Positions 6,951 through 15,776 are shown, counted from the stretch's first letter. The stretch: DNA of 64,000 nt from CAVRXT01 sp963725655 (GCA_963725655.1 CAVRYY010000003.1:62001-126000); one strand, 5' to 3'. Program-made: numbers and translations. The notes: generated from the sequence alone by a model not told the origin.

Positions 6951-9335
6951 TTAGAATGAAGTGGCGCCCAGGAAAATATCTTCGAGATTGTTGGTGTCGG
7001 TGCTGACCAGGTTACTGGCGAAGGAAAGGAACACGACAGTGTGGCCATCCTGGCTGATTTGGGGATAGTCGGAGTTACCGTTGCCTTCGACGGTGGCGGT
7101 ATTCGAGACGCTGCGAAGAACAGTGGTGGGGGTGCAGGTTTCCCCAGTTGTGGTGACCTCAAAATTGAGGCAGGTATTACGAACGAAAACATTTTCGAAG
7201 CCATTGGTAGTGTTCGGGGCAATGTTGGTGGCTTCGGATGCGAACGCGACGTACTGACCATCGCTGCTGACGGTAGGATACTCGCTCAGCAAATTGCCGG
7301 GGGTGGTCGGCGAAGTGATCATGTCCGGCGAGGATATCAAGATCATTGAGCGGGTGCAGGTGGTGGTAGTGGTGCTGGTCGGGGTAAGGCAGCTATCGAG
7401 CATGTAGATCTGGGGGACGGTGGAGGCAACACCGGTGGCCAGGTTGGTGGCCGAGGAAACGAACACGAAGAAGTTTCCGTCGGAGGTCACCGCCGATTCC
7501 GAACTCGCGCCGTTCCCAGGGGTCACGCCGTCCGGCGAAGAAATCAGGCTGGGGGCGACGCTGGAGTTGCAGGTGATGGTGTTGACCCCGGGAGTAACGG
7601 TGACGGTGGAGGTGCAGAGCTCGCGCAGGAATATCTGCGAAGCAGTGGGGACCAAACCTCCGACAAGGTTGCTGGCGGTGGACGTGAAGGAAACGTATTG
7701 CGCATCGGTGGAAACCGACGGCTGGGAGCTGTCGGCGTTACCGGCGGTGATGCCGTTAGGAGAAGAAACCATATAGGTGGTCGGAGTGCAGTCTTCACTG
7801 GGGAAACCGAGGCAAGTGTCACGCAGATAGACTTGGACGATGCCGTTGGTCGGGATGGCGGTGACCAAATTAGTGGCCGCAGAAACAAATGCAACGAATC
7901 GGCCATCGGGACTGATCGCTGGAGAGGTGGCGTCGGCATTGGCCGGGGTGACGCCGTCCGCGGCGACGGAAACCAGGGAGGTCAAGTATTCGACGAATAC
8001 CGGGGTCATCGTTGGCGGTGCAGCGGTTGTGGTGGTGTCCCGAATGTAGACCTGCTTGACGCTTCCGTTCACGCTTGGAAAGTTCGGATCAAGGTTAGTG
8101 GCCACCGAAGAGAACGCCACATAGCGCCCAGAAGTCTCAAGGGACGGCTGCAGGCTCGCGCCGTTGGCTTGCGCGCCGGACGAAGAGACACTGGCCAAGA
8201 CGGTCTTGGGAACGCAAGAACCGCTCCCCTCACACGTCTCGCGGACAAAAATATCGGAAGCGCCGTTGGTGTCGTTTGCAACCAGGTTGGTAGAGATGGA
8301 AGCAAACGCGACAAAGGAACCGGTGCCTGCGATCGAGGGACCGGAAAAGCCAATATTGCCAATGCCGTTGTTGGCCTGCACGCCGTTGGGTCCTAGATCC
8401 ACCAGTTCGGGAAGTCCCAAGCCCAGGGTAGTGGGGTTCACGGCGAAACTAAGGGGGTTTGAAAGGCCGCCGCCGGTGCCTGCGTTGAACACTTGAATGT
8501 TAAAAACACCCGCAAGTCCGAGATCGCCGGGGGGCACGATGGCCGCCAGGGTGGTGCTGCTGGAATAGGTAGTTGTCAGCGGAGAACCATTGAAATAGGC
8601 GACAGAGCCAGGGTAAAAACCGGAACCGGTTATGGCCACCGTATCCGCGGTGCTGCCGACTGCAGCGCCAGTTGGCGAAATAGTTGTAAGGCTGGGCAGA
8701 GGGCTGTAGATCGGAAGGAGAACGACGTTGGACACCCCGCCGTTTGGCTGGGGATTGAAAACGGCGACGCTAAGCGTACCGATGGTGGAAAGTGAGCTAC
8801 TCGAGATGGTGGAGGTAAGAAGCGTCGAATTCGAATAGAAAGTGCTGATGCTCTGGCCGTTGATGGTAACCACGGACGCAGGAACAAAGCCGGTGCCGTT
8901 AACGTGGAGCGTAAAGGAAGCGGCGCCCGCAAGGGCGGTGGCAGGCGTCACATAAGTGATACTGGGCACGGGGCTTGGAGCGCCATTAATGGTGAAATTG
9001 ACGGTGAGGGTGGTGCCGCCACCCGGTTGTGGTGTATCCACCGATATCGGAACCACTCCACCGGTGGTGATGAGCGAGGCGGGAATCTGGGCCGTCAGGG
9101 TGTGGACATCGGTGTATAACGTTTGCACGATCGCGCGCCCGTCCCAGAGAATCTGGGAGGCCGGGACGAATTGTTGTCCGGTGACGGTGAGGGTGAATTG
9201 AGGCTGGCCGGCAGCGATGCTGGTGGGCGACAGGCCGATGATGGTTGGCGATGGATAATTGATCTGCTGGCCGCAGGATAGCTCGACGATAACGACCGCC
9301 ACCACAAAAACGATACTTAGGGCTCTCCGAATCAA
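6951..9335 (-). CDS. IPT/TIG repeat plus TolB-like beta-propeller exported protein
   Basis: About 794 residues. A signal peptide (RRALSIVFVVAVVIVELSCGQ) ends in a Cys that may be lipidated, although Glu at -3 is atypical for a lipobox. Then come about three IPT/TIG Ig-like domains (PTIIGLSPTSIAAGQPQFTL; PSITYVTPATALAGAASFTL; PSLTTISPTGAAVGSTADTV), followed from about residue 330 by six or more PD40/TolB-like blades with the recurring phrase YVAFxSxATNL. The role is probably surface or periplasmic binding. I choose TTG at 9335 because AGGAG sits 9 nt upstream and it places the signal peptide at the N-terminus; ATG at 9380 has no ribosome site. Confidence 0.85.
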   Translation of the reverse strand: MIRRALSIVFVVAVVIVELSCGQQINYPSPTIIGLSPTSIAAGQPQFTLTVTGQQFVPASQILWDGRAIVQTLYTDVHTLTAQIPASLITTGGVVPISVDTPQPGGGTTLTVNFTINGAPSPVPSITYVTPATALAGAASFTLHVNGTGFVPASVVTINGQSISTFYSNSTLLTSTISSSSLSTIGTLSVAVFNPQPNGGVSNVVLLPIYSPLPSLTTISPTGAAVGSTADTVAITGSGFYPGSVAYFNGSPLTTTYSSSTTLAAIVPPGDLGLAGVFNIQVFNAGTGGGLSNPLSFAVNPTTLGLGLPELVDLGPNGVQANNGIGNIGFSGPSIAGTGSFVAFASISTNLVANDTNGASDIFVRETCEGSGSCVPKTVLASVSSSGAQANGASLQPSLETSGRYVAFSSVATNLDPNFPSVNGSVKQVYIRDTTTTAAPPTMTPVFVEYLTSLVSVAADGVTPANADATSPAISPDGRFVAFVSAATNLVTAIPTNGIVQVYLRDTCLGFPSEDCTPTTYMVSSPNGITAGNADSSQPSVSTDAQYVSFTSTASNLVGGLVPTASQIFLRELCTSTVTVTPGVNTITCNSSVAPSLISSPDGVTPGNGASSESAVTSDGNFFVFVSSATNLATGVASTVPQIYMLDSCLTPTSTTTTTCTRSMILISSPDMITSPTTPGNLLSEYPTVSSDGQYVAFASEATNIAPNTTNGFENVFVRNTCLNFEVTTTGETCTPTTVLRSVSNTATVEGNGNSDYPQISQDGHTVVFLSFASNLVSTDTNNLEDIFLGATSF

Positions 9336-9659
9336 CTCAACAGGCTCCTGACAGCTTCGCGCAGAGGTCGACAGACCCATGTACCCAGGTCCGCAAGCAC
9401 ACGAGACTACTAAAGATGAGGCTGGGGGGCAATCGGATGCCTCCTGAAGATACCGGAAACAGGGGGTAGATGTAAATTGGGAGTGGTGCGGGAACCCGAG
9501 ATTTTTTCTCCGCTGCGGGGGAAGAATTTCAGCTAGATTCACCACTTCTGGGTACTGGGTGACGGTTATCTGTCGCGGGGCCTGCGTGGGCGCGCTGATT
9601 TCCAGCGTGCGCGCTGGAAAGCCGCGACCCCAAATCGCGTCTGGCAAATGGGGGAGAGG
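9336..9659. other. divergent promoter region with a perfect hairpin
   Basis: Spacer between the divergent IPT-protein and reductase genes. It contains the inverted repeat TTTCCAGCG-TGCG-CGCTGGAAA (9599-9620), a 9-base stem about 40 bases before the reductase start. This could be an operator or a leader hairpin. No gene is seen. Confidence 0.45.
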
Positions 9660-10508
9660 ATGTTTCAGAGCGATCTACTGAAGGACCGGACGATTTTCAT
9701 CACCGGCGGCGGGACGGGCTTGGGAAAATCGATGTCTCTGCGATTTGCGCAGTTGGGCGCGAATATGTTTTTGATGGGCCGGCGCCCGGAGCCGCTGGCG
9801 CAAACGGTGAAAGAGATTGAGGCGCTGGGTGCACGCGGGGGTTATTTCGCCGGGGACGTACGGGATTTTGCGGCGGTTGAGAATGCGGTAGGGGCGGCGG
9901 TGGGTGAATTTGGGCGTGTGGATACTTTGGTCAACAACGCCGCCGGAAACTTCCTGGCGCGAACCGAAAGGCTTTCGCCGAACGCGTTTCAGGCGGTAGT
10001 GGGAATCGTGTTGCAAGGGACATTCCATTGCACCCTGGCGCTGGGCCGGCGCTGGATCGAAGCCAAGCAACCGGGAAACGTGCTGAACATCGTCACAACG
10101 TACGCGGCGGCCAATTGCGGGTCCGGTTTTGTGGTGCCGTCGGCGTGCGCGAAGGCAGGAGTGCTGGCGATGACGCGGTCGCTGGCGGTGGAGTGGGCGC
10201 GGCACCGGATCCGGTTGAACGCGATCGCGCCGGGACCGTTTCCCACGGAAGGGGCGTTCTCACGGCTGCTGCCCTCGCCGGAGCTCGAGCAACAGGCGCG
10301 CGAACAGCATCCCATGAAACGATTTGGACGCCACGAGGAGCTCGCGAATCTTGCGGTCTTTCTGCTGAGCGATGCGGCGGAGTACATCAATGGCGAATGC
10401 GTGGTGATCGACGGCGGATTGTGGTTGCGCGGCGCAGGGGAGTTTAACGATTTCGTCGATCTGCCTACCGGGGCATGGGAAATGATGGAGCAGGCTCGGA
10501 AGAAGTGA
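9660..10508 (+). CDS. SDR oxidoreductase, 2,4-dienoyl-CoA reductase type
   Basis: About 282 residues, classical short-chain dehydrogenase. NAD(P)-binding TGGGTGLG (residues about 16-23), NNAAGN motif, and the segment SGFVVPSACAKAGVLAM with APGPFPTEGAFSRL. This matches 2,4-dienoyl-CoA reductases (DECR family), in which the usual catalytic Tyr before the Lys is replaced by Ser, as here. The expected role is removal of 4,5-double bonds during beta-oxidation of unsaturated fatty acids. ATG at 9660 is preferred, with GGGAGAGG just upstream; ATG at 9648 is the alternative. It stands alone. Confidence 0.88.
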   Translation: MFQSDLLKDRTIFITGGGTGLGKSMSLRFAQLGANMFLMGRRPEPLAQTVKEIEALGARGGYFAGDVRDFAAVENAVGAAVGEFGRVDTLVNNAAGNFLARTERLSPNAFQAVVGIVLQGTFHCTLALGRRWIEAKQPGNVLNIVTTYAAANCGSGFVVPSACAKAGVLAMTRSLAVEWARHRIRLNAIAPGPFPTEGAFSRLLPSPELEQQAREQHPMKRFGRHEELANLAVFLLSDAAEYINGECVVIDGGLWLRGAGEFNDFVDLPTGAWEMMEQARKK

Positions 10509-10542
10509 CGAGATAAGAGGCAATGCGGGGAACGAGACGCTG

Positions 10543-11343
10543 TTACTTGTAGTCGACCACTAGCTCGCCATTTTCGACGCGTAAATTCCGAATGTCTGCC
10601 GGGAGCTTCAGTTTGTCGCGGTTTTCCGGGGAGCTCAGCATTTTCTGGACGGCATCGTCCAGAGCGGACTGCGGTATCGGCAGCGACCCCAGCGTTCCTT
10701 GCGTGGGCTGGAATTGAAGCACTCCGTCGTTGACGCCTAGCTTGCCTTCGAGATCGAGCGACAAATCCTCGCCGTGAAAGTTAAAGACCACGTAGGCTTC
10801 CACACGGTCGTCGTGCATCGTCACCTTGACGTCCTTTACCGACGATTGAACCTGTTCGATGGTCGGATCGGGAGCTGTGGCGGAGGGCGTGGGTGACGCC
10901 TGTTGATCTGCCGCAGCACCCGGCGCCGTGCCGGCCGCCTGCGGATCCAGCTTGAGATCCTGGTGCAGCAGTGAATTAACCTCTGAAGAATCCAGGTGCA
11001 GCGGTTCGGGCTGGCCGGAGGACGATGCGGACTCCGAAGCTTGGATTTTGGATTCGGCTCGCTGCGCGGCCTGGGGATCGGCAGTCACTTGCGGGGGCTG
11101 GGGTTTATGCAAGATCAGGACGACTACGACGATTAGAAGCACGATCGTGGCGTAATTCGCGATTCGGTAGACCATGCGGAAGATGCTGCGGCCTCGTTTG
11201 GAATCCACTGGCGGGAGCGTGAGGCGTTTTTCGGTTCCGCTGCCTGCAGCGCTGGGATGACCGAATAATGGCATCGAGCACTTTCGACAGACCGAGCCGT
11301 CGTTTTGATGGTTGCCGCAGTTTTGGCAGATAAGTAAAGGCAT
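10543..11343 (-). CDS. zinc-ribbon membrane protein of unknown function
   Basis: 266 residues. An N-terminal zinc ribbon CQNCGNHQNDGSVCRKC (residues 6-22) precedes a single membrane helix (ATIVLLIVVVVLIL, about 65-78), an Ala/Gln/Ser-rich spacer and a periplasmic beta-rich domain from about residue 165 (VKDVKVTMHDDRVEAYVVFNFHGEDLSLDLEGKL). The topology suggests a cytoplasmic metal-binding head and an exported lipid- or protein-binding domain. No function can be assigned. It converges with the reductase gene. Confidence 0.8.
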   Translation of the reverse strand: MPLLICQNCGNHQNDGSVCRKCSMPLFGHPSAAGSGTEKRLTLPPVDSKRGRSIFRMVYRIANYATIVLLIVVVVLILHKPQPPQVTADPQAAQRAESKIQASESASSSGQPEPLHLDSSEVNSLLHQDLKLDPQAAGTAPGAAADQQASPTPSATAPDPTIEQVQSSVKDVKVTMHDDRVEAYVVFNFHGEDLSLDLEGKLGVNDGVLQFQPTQGTLGSLPIPQSALDDAVQKMLSSPENRDKLKLPADIRNLRVENGELVVDYK

Positions 11344-11462
11344 GGGCTTTCCAGCGGATCCGTCTTGTCGAAACTCTACCTCTTTGGGTAGATGCGCAAC
11401 AGCTGGGAGGGAGCCAGCGTGTCTGGGAAGATAATGCAGTGTGATTGTGGATCTTGATTCGT

Positions 11463-11508
11463 GATCGATGTAAAAGTGTTGTACTATTTTTAGATCGATG
11501 TTATAGTG
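11463..11508. promoter_or_regulatory. direct-repeat operator of the mazE/PIN operon
   Basis: Two copies of GATCGATGTNNNAGTG at 11463-11478 and 11493-11508, exactly 30 bases apart (about three helical turns). The second copy covers the -10 element. AbrB/MazE-fold antitoxins commonly repress their own promoters, so these are likely autoregulatory binding sites (inference). Confidence 0.55.
11479..11507 (+). promoter_or_regulatory. sigma-70-like promoter of the toxin-antitoxin operon
   Basis: -35 TTGTAC (11479-11484), 17-base spacer, -10 TATAGT (11502-11507), about 40 bases before the antitoxin ATG. The -35 is poor and the -10 good, a weak promoter that repressor binding at the direct repeats could easily block. 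Confidence 0.5.
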
Positions 11509-11548
11509 GTGGAGGTTTGTTGGTTGGTTGAGTGTTGATGGAGACGAA

Positions 11549-11764
11549 ATGGCAACGATGGTTATGGTGTCGCCTAAATATCAGATCGTTATACCGAAGG
11601 ATTTACGGGTGAAGCTTGAGATCCGTCCGGGGCAGAAGATGCTGATGTACGAGATGGATGGGTCGCTGTACCTGGATGTCCCGAAGTCGATACGAGAGCT
11701 GCGGGGAATGGCTCCGGGCCTGCGATGGACGGAGGACGACCGTGACCGAAACGACCGATTCTAG
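11549..11764 (+). CDS. AbrB/MazE-fold antitoxin
   Basis: 71 residues. The N-terminal swapped-hairpin DNA-binding fold is recognisable: VSPKYQIVIPKDLRVKLEIRPGQKMLMYEMDGSLYL. The charged C-terminus (ELRGMAPGLRWTEDDRDRND) would wrap the toxin. The ATG at 11549 has GGAG about 5 nt upstream. Its last 23 bases overlap the PIN toxin gene in another frame. It is expected to neutralise the PIN RNase and repress the operon. Confidence 0.88.
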   Translation: MATMVMVSPKYQIVIPKDLRVKLEIRPGQKMLMYEMDGSLYLDVPKSIRELRGMAPGLRWTEDDRDRNDRF

Positions 11765-12131
11765 GGCCGCGGTCGTCGATTCGTCCGGCTGGATTGAATA
11801 TTTCGGGGACGGAAAAAAGGCGGAACAATTCGCTCCGTACCTGGAGCGCGAGGATCTGCTGATCGTTCCGCCGGTGATATTTTATGAGGTGTACAAAAAG
11901 CTGACCAACGAGGCGTCGAAGATGGTGGTGCTGCGATTTGTGTCGCACGCGCTGCGGGCGCGCAATCCGATATTTGATTCGGATATGGCCATGGCGGCGG
12001 CGCAAGTGAGTTTGGACCACAAGTTAGCGATGGCGGACGCGATCATTTACGCGACCGCGCTGAGGTTGAAAGCAGACCTGGTAACCGCGGATCATCACTT
12101 CCAATCCCTTCCCGGCGTAGTGCTCATCTAA
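11742..12131 (+). CDS. PIN-domain toxin (VapC-like RNase)
   Basis: 129 residues. The PIN acidic residues are present: VVDSSGWIEYF at the N-terminus (first Asp), Glu in FYEVYKKL, and the C-terminal MADAIIYATAL and LVTADHHF aspartates. PIN toxins are Mg-dependent endoribonucleases that cut tRNA, rRNA or mRNA. Start GTG at 11742 has GGAGG 6 nt upstream, inside the antitoxin gene, indicating translational coupling. Orphan cognate of the adjacent AbrB/MazE antitoxin. Confidence 0.88.
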   Translation: MTETTDSRAAVVDSSGWIEYFGDGKKAEQFAPYLEREDLLIVPPVIFYEVYKKLTNEASKMVVLRFVSHALRARNPIFDSDMAMAAAQVSLDHKLAMADAIIYATALRLKADLVTADHHFQSLPGVVLI

Positions 12132-12230
12132 CAAAACATGGCGGCAGCGAAGCGCGCTGCTTGACGCTGCTGTGAGCCGCCAGTAAGCTAGGTTTTTCGA
12201 TACTGCGGTTTCGAGCGCAGAAAAGAGCCC

Positions 12231-14168
12231 ATGGATAACATTCAAATCACACTGCCCGATGGGGCAACGCGCGAAGTGCCCCGCGGGACAACCGCTGCGG
12301 AAATCGCGCGGCAAATTTCGCCGCGGCTGGCGAAAGAAGCGCTGGTGGCGCGGGCCGACGGGAATTTGGTGGATCTGAGCAGGCCGCTCGAGCAGGACAC
12401 CAAGATTTCGATTCTGACCGCGAAGGATCCCGATGCGGTGCAGGTATTCCGGCATACGGCAGCGCATCTGCTGGGCGCCGCGGTGCTGGAACTGTATCCC
12501 CAAGTAAAACTGGGGGTGGGTCCGCCCATCGATACCGGGTTTTTCTACGAATTCCTGCGCGCGGAACCTTTCAGCCAATCGGACCTAGAGGCGATCGAAG
12601 CGCGCATGCATGAGATTGCGGCGAGGGATCTGCCGAACGAGCGGAAGTTCATCCCCAAGGCCGAGGCGCTGGAGATGTACCGGACGCTCGATCAAACATT
12701 CAAGAGCGAATTGGTGGACGAAAAAGCGACCGATCCGATGGTGTCGTTTTATCAGACCGGAAAATTCCTGGATTTTTGCCTGGGCCCGCACATACCGTCG
12801 ACCGGGCGGATTACCGCGTTCAAGCTGATGAACGTGGCCGGGGCTTATTGGAAAGGCCAAGAAGGCAATCCGCAGATGCAGCGGATTTACGGCGCGTGCT
12901 TCCCGACGCAAGCGGAGCTGGATGAATACCTGCATAAACTGGAAGAGGCCAAGCGCCGCGATCACCGCAAGCTGGGCGCGGAGCTAGACCTGTTCAGTAT
13001 TCAGGAAGAGGCTGGGCCGGGCCTGATTTTCTGGCATCCCAAGGGCGGGATGATCCGGAAACAGATGGAAGATTGGCTGCGCGACGAACTGCTGCGGCGC
13101 GGCTACGACCTAGTGTATACGCCGCATGTGATGCGCCTGGACCTGTGGAAGACCAGCGGGCACGCGAATTTCTATCGCGAGAATATGTTCAACGCGATGG
13201 AAGTGGAAAAAGCGGATTACCAACTAAAGCCGATGAATTGCCCAGGACACATATTGATCTACAAGTCCCGGCTGCGGAGCTATCGCGAGCTTCCGGTGCG
13301 TCTGGCGGAGCTGGGAACAGTGTACCGCTACGAGCGTTCGGGGGTGCTGCACGGATTGTTGCGGGTCCGCGGATTCACGCAAGACGACGCGCATATTTTT
13401 TGCATGCCGGACCAGATCGAGCAGGAAGTGCAGGCCTGCGTGGAATTCGCGTGGGAAGTGCTGCGGGTTTTTGGATTCGACCGCTACGAGGTGGAGCTCT
13501 CCGCGCGCGACGCCAGCCGGCCGGATGATTACGCCGGGACGGTGGAAGAGTGGGAGCGGGCGGAGGGAGCGCTGATCGACACGCTGACACGGATGAAGGT
13601 GCCGTTCAAATACATGCCGGGCGAAGCGGTTTTCTACGGCCCGAAAATCGACGTGAAGCTGGTCGATGCGATCGGGCGGCCGTGGCAACTGACCACGGTG
13701 CAGTTCGATTTCAATTTGCCGCGGCGATTCGAGCTGGAATATGTGGGCGAAGACGGTGCGCGCCACCAGCCATTGATGGTGCATCGTGCGCTGTGGGGTT
13801 CGGTAGAGCGGTTTTTCGGGGTGCTGATCGAACACTTTGCGGGCGCTTTTCCGGCGTGGCTGGCTCCGGTGCAAGCCGAAGTGCTGCCGGTGAGCGGAAA
13901 ATTCGCGGAATACGCGCAGAAGGTGACCGCGGACTTGAAGGCGGAGGGGTTTCGCGCGCATCTGGACGACCGCAACGAGAAATTACAGGCCAAAATCCGC
14001 GACGCGCAAATCGCTAAGGTTCCTTACATGCTGATCATCGGCGGGAAGGAAGCTGAGGCGGGGACGGTGTCGGTGCGGCACCGGTCGAAGGGCGATCTGG
14101 GCGCGCGTCCGTTCGCGGAATTCGCGTCAGCGCTGCGGGAAGAGATCAACTCGCGCGCGATCAGCTAG
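12231..14168 (+). CDS. thrS: threonine--tRNA ligase
   Basis: 645 residues, full length. N-terminal TGS domain (1-62), SAD editing domain (about 165-225, with HTAAHLLGAAV upstream), class II catalytic core (about 245-540) with motif 2 (RYERSGVLHGLLRVRGFTQDD), the zinc-ligand Cys in MNCPGH, motif 3 (HRALWGSVERFFG), and an anticodon-binding domain to the C-terminus. Charges tRNA-Thr and deacylates Ser-tRNA-Thr. It begins the thrS-infC-rpmI-rplT-pheST translation block. I saw no T-box leader. Confidence 0.98.
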   Translation: MDNIQITLPDGATREVPRGTTAAEIARQISPRLAKEALVARADGNLVDLSRPLEQDTKISILTAKDPDAVQVFRHTAAHLLGAAVLELYPQVKLGVGPPIDTGFFYEFLRAEPFSQSDLEAIEARMHEIAARDLPNERKFIPKAEALEMYRTLDQTFKSELVDEKATDPMVSFYQTGKFLDFCLGPHIPSTGRITAFKLMNVAGAYWKGQEGNPQMQRIYGACFPTQAELDEYLHKLEEAKRRDHRKLGAELDLFSIQEEAGPGLIFWHPKGGMIRKQMEDWLRDELLRRGYDLVYTPHVMRLDLWKTSGHANFYRENMFNAMEVEKADYQLKPMNCPGHILIYKSRLRSYRELPVRLAELGTVYRYERSGVLHGLLRVRGFTQDDAHIFCMPDQIEQEVQACVEFAWEVLRVFGFDRYEVELSARDASRPDDYAGTVEEWERAEGALIDTLTRMKVPFKYMPGEAVFYGPKIDVKLVDAIGRPWQLTTVQFDFNLPRRFELEYVGEDGARHQPLMVHRALWGSVERFFGVLIEHFAGAFPAWLAPVQAEVLPVSGKFAEYAQKVTADLKAEGFRAHLDDRNEKLQAKIRDAQIAKVPYMLIIGGKEAEAGTVSVRHRSKGDLGARPFAEFASALREEINSRAIS

Positions 14169-14273
14169 TCCCCCGAGGGCCAGTGGCCGGTTACACTCCG
14201 GGAGGTAGATGACGGTAAGGCGTGCTATACTTTTTGGCCCGTCCCTCCGGGAGTGATTGGCTCGGGCGAGGGT

Positions 14274-14291
14274 CCCGCGAAAGCGGGTTTT
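14274..14291 (+). terminator. weak hairpin-U element in the infC leader
   Basis: CCCGC-GAAA-GCGGG followed by four T. The stem is only 5 bases, so it may be a leaky terminator between thrS and infC, or a leader hairpin 12 bases before the infC start. Confidence 0.3.
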
Positions 14292-14303
14292 GGAGGTGGG
14301 TTT

Positions 14304-14861
14304 ATCGCAGAACGTGGCGGTGGTTTGAGGGTGAATGAGCGCATCCGCGCACGCGAAGTGCGTGTGATTGACGACGCGGGGAATCAGCTGGGCGTGATGT
14401 CGCTTTTCGATGCGATGAAAACGGCCCGTGATTCGGGCCTGGACGTGGTGGAAATTTCGCCGACCGCAGTTCCGCCGGTGTGCAAGCTGGTCGACTACGG
14501 AAAATTCCTATACGAGCAGAACAAGAAGGCGCACGAAGCTCGCAAGCATCAGAAGACCACGCACATCAAGGAAGTGAAGTTCCGCCCATCGACGGCGGAG
14601 CACGATTATCAGGTGCGCAAGAACCAGATCATCCGCTTCCTGGGCGAGGGTTTTAAGGTGAAAGCGATGATTTTTCATCGCGGCCGGGAAATGGCGCATC
14701 AGGACGTGGGCCGGACGAAGATGAATCGCCTGCTGAAAGAGATTGTCGATCATGCGCTGGTAGAATTCGGGCCGCGCATGGAAGCGAATATATTGCTGGC
14801 GTTGCTGGCCCCGAAAAAAGCGGCGGCACCAGCGGCGAAGAGTCCCGGCGAAGCGAATTGA
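14304..14861 (+). CDS. infC: translation initiation factor IF-3
   Basis: About 185 residues. Conserved N-domain (RVNERIRAREVRVIDDAGNQLGV), linker, and C-domain (KEVKFRPSTAEHDYQVRKNQIIRFLGEGFKVKAMIFHRGREM) plus an Ala/Lys tail. IF-3 keeps 30S free and rejects non-canonical start codons. I place the start at AUC 14304: GGAGGT is 6 nt upstream and the N-terminus (IAERGGGLRVNE) matches family length. The in-frame GTG at 14253 adds 17 Gly-rich residues across a hairpin, and the GTG at 14331 would truncate the N-domain. Rare AUU/AUC starts on infC are the basis of known IF-3 autoregulation. Confidence 0.93.
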   Translation: MAERGGGLRVNERIRAREVRVIDDAGNQLGVMSLFDAMKTARDSGLDVVEISPTAVPPVCKLVDYGKFLYEQNKKAHEARKHQKTTHIKEVKFRPSTAEHDYQVRKNQIIRFLGEGFKVKAMIFHRGREMAHQDVGRTKMNRLLKEIVDHALVEFGPRMEANILLALLAPKKAAAPAAKSPGEAN

Positions 14862-14904
14862 TGGCGCCCGGCCGGGGACGGAATTTCGATCGATTGAGGA
14901 AACG

Positions 14905-15117
14905 TTGAAGAAAAATAAAAAGTTGAAACTGAAGACGCATCGCGGGGCGGCCAAGCGATTCAAGGTGACGTCCACGGGCAAAGTAATGCGGGCGCACTCG
15001 GGCAAGCGGCACTTGCTGGGCACCAAGCGCCCCAAGCGCATGCGGCACCTGCGCAAGTCGACGATGGTGAACGAGTCGGACATGAAGCGCGTCCGGCGGA
15101 TGTTGCCCTACTCCTAG
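14905..15117 (+). CDS. rpmI: 50S ribosomal protein L35
   Basis: 70 residues: KKNKKLKLKTHRGAAKRFKV, GKVMRAHSGKRHLLGTK, RKSTMVNESDMKRVRRMLPY, all family hallmarks. The start is TTG at 14905 with GAGGA about 6 nt upstream; no ATG or GTG is available. It follows infC by 43 bases, the conserved infC-rpmI-rplT order, but the gap to rplT is much longer than usual. Confidence 0.96.
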   Translation: MKKNKKLKLKTHRGAAKRFKVTSTGKVMRAHSGKRHLLGTKRPKRMRHLRKSTMVNESDMKRVRRMLPYS

Positions 15118-15374
15118 GTTTTCTTTTTTTACCGCGCCAGGCAGCGCGCAACCCCGCCACGGCGGGCCTGCCGGCCGGACGGGCCATTTTCACAGGCCCG
15201 CGATCGGGCTCACCGCGTTTGCGGGGAATTTTCCCGCTAAAGCGCACCGAGCTCTTAACACGCCGTGGAGAACGCCGGACAGGCGGACGCACACTTCTGC
15301 GCGAGTGCGTTCATGCTCCCCGCGATTCTCCTGGCATTTTGCCGCGGTAATGCCGCGCATCAGGAGAACCAGCC
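15118..15374. other. long rpmI-rplT spacer
   Basis: 257 bases without a gene where most bacteria have a few tens. GC-rich inverted repeats occur (CCCGCCACGGCGGG near 15155 and GCCGCGGTAATGCCGCGC near 15341). L20 is known to repress its operon through mRNA structures in several phyla, so an L20-binding leader is possible. I could not match a known leader class by eye. Confidence 0.4.
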
Positions 15375-15776
15375 ATGCCTAGAGTCAAACGGGGAACTAA
15401 ACGGCGCGCCAAGCGCAAGAAACTCCTCAAGCACGCCAAGGGATTTTTCCTAACCAAGAGCAAGCTGTACCGGTCCGCGCGCGAAGCGGTGAATCGGTCG
15501 CTGCGATATTCGTTCCGCGACCGGCGCACGCGCAAGCGCGATTTCCGCACGCTGTGGATTCAGCGCGTCGGAGCGGCGGCGCGGAACAACGGGCTGTCGT
15601 ACAGCCAATTGATTCACGGACTGAAGCTCGGAGGGATCGAGCTGGACCGGAAGATTCTGGCGGACATGGCGGTGAAGGACGCGGCGGGCTTCACCTCGCT
15701 GGTGGTATCGGCGAAGGGATTTATAGCGGCGGCGCCGAAACCGGTGCACGTCGCGAAGCCAGTGAAGAAAGCCTAA
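15375..15776 (+). CDS. rplT: 50S ribosomal protein L20
   Basis: 133 residues: PRVKRGTKRRAKRKKLLKHAKGFF, then YRSAREAVNRSLRYSFRDRR and WIQRVGAAARNNGLSYSQLIHGLK, the L20 signature. The C-terminus carries about 15 extra Ala/Lys/Pro residues. It is an early 23S assembly protein and, in other phyla, the operon autoregulator. ATG at 15375 has AGGAG about 8 nt upstream. Confidence 0.97.
   Translation: MPRVKRGTKRRAKRKKLLKHAKGFFLTKSKLYRSAREAVNRSLRYSFRDRRTRKRDFRTLWIQRVGAAARNNGLSYSQLIHGLKLGGIELDRKILADMAVKDAAGFTSLVVSAKGFIAAAPKPVHVAKPVKKA

Noticed and set aside
12132..12230. T-box leader before thrS
   Set aside because: Only about 100 bases, with no specifier-loop or antiterminator structure.
14253..14303. 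GTG 14253 as the infC start
   Set aside because: It would add 17 Gly-rich residues across a hairpin, with no ribosome site. AUC at 14304 fits better.
15118..15374. Known L20 autoregulatory leader
   Set aside because: The gap is long and hairpin-rich, but no recognised L20-leader class could be matched by eye, so it is not called as a feature beyond the spacer note.
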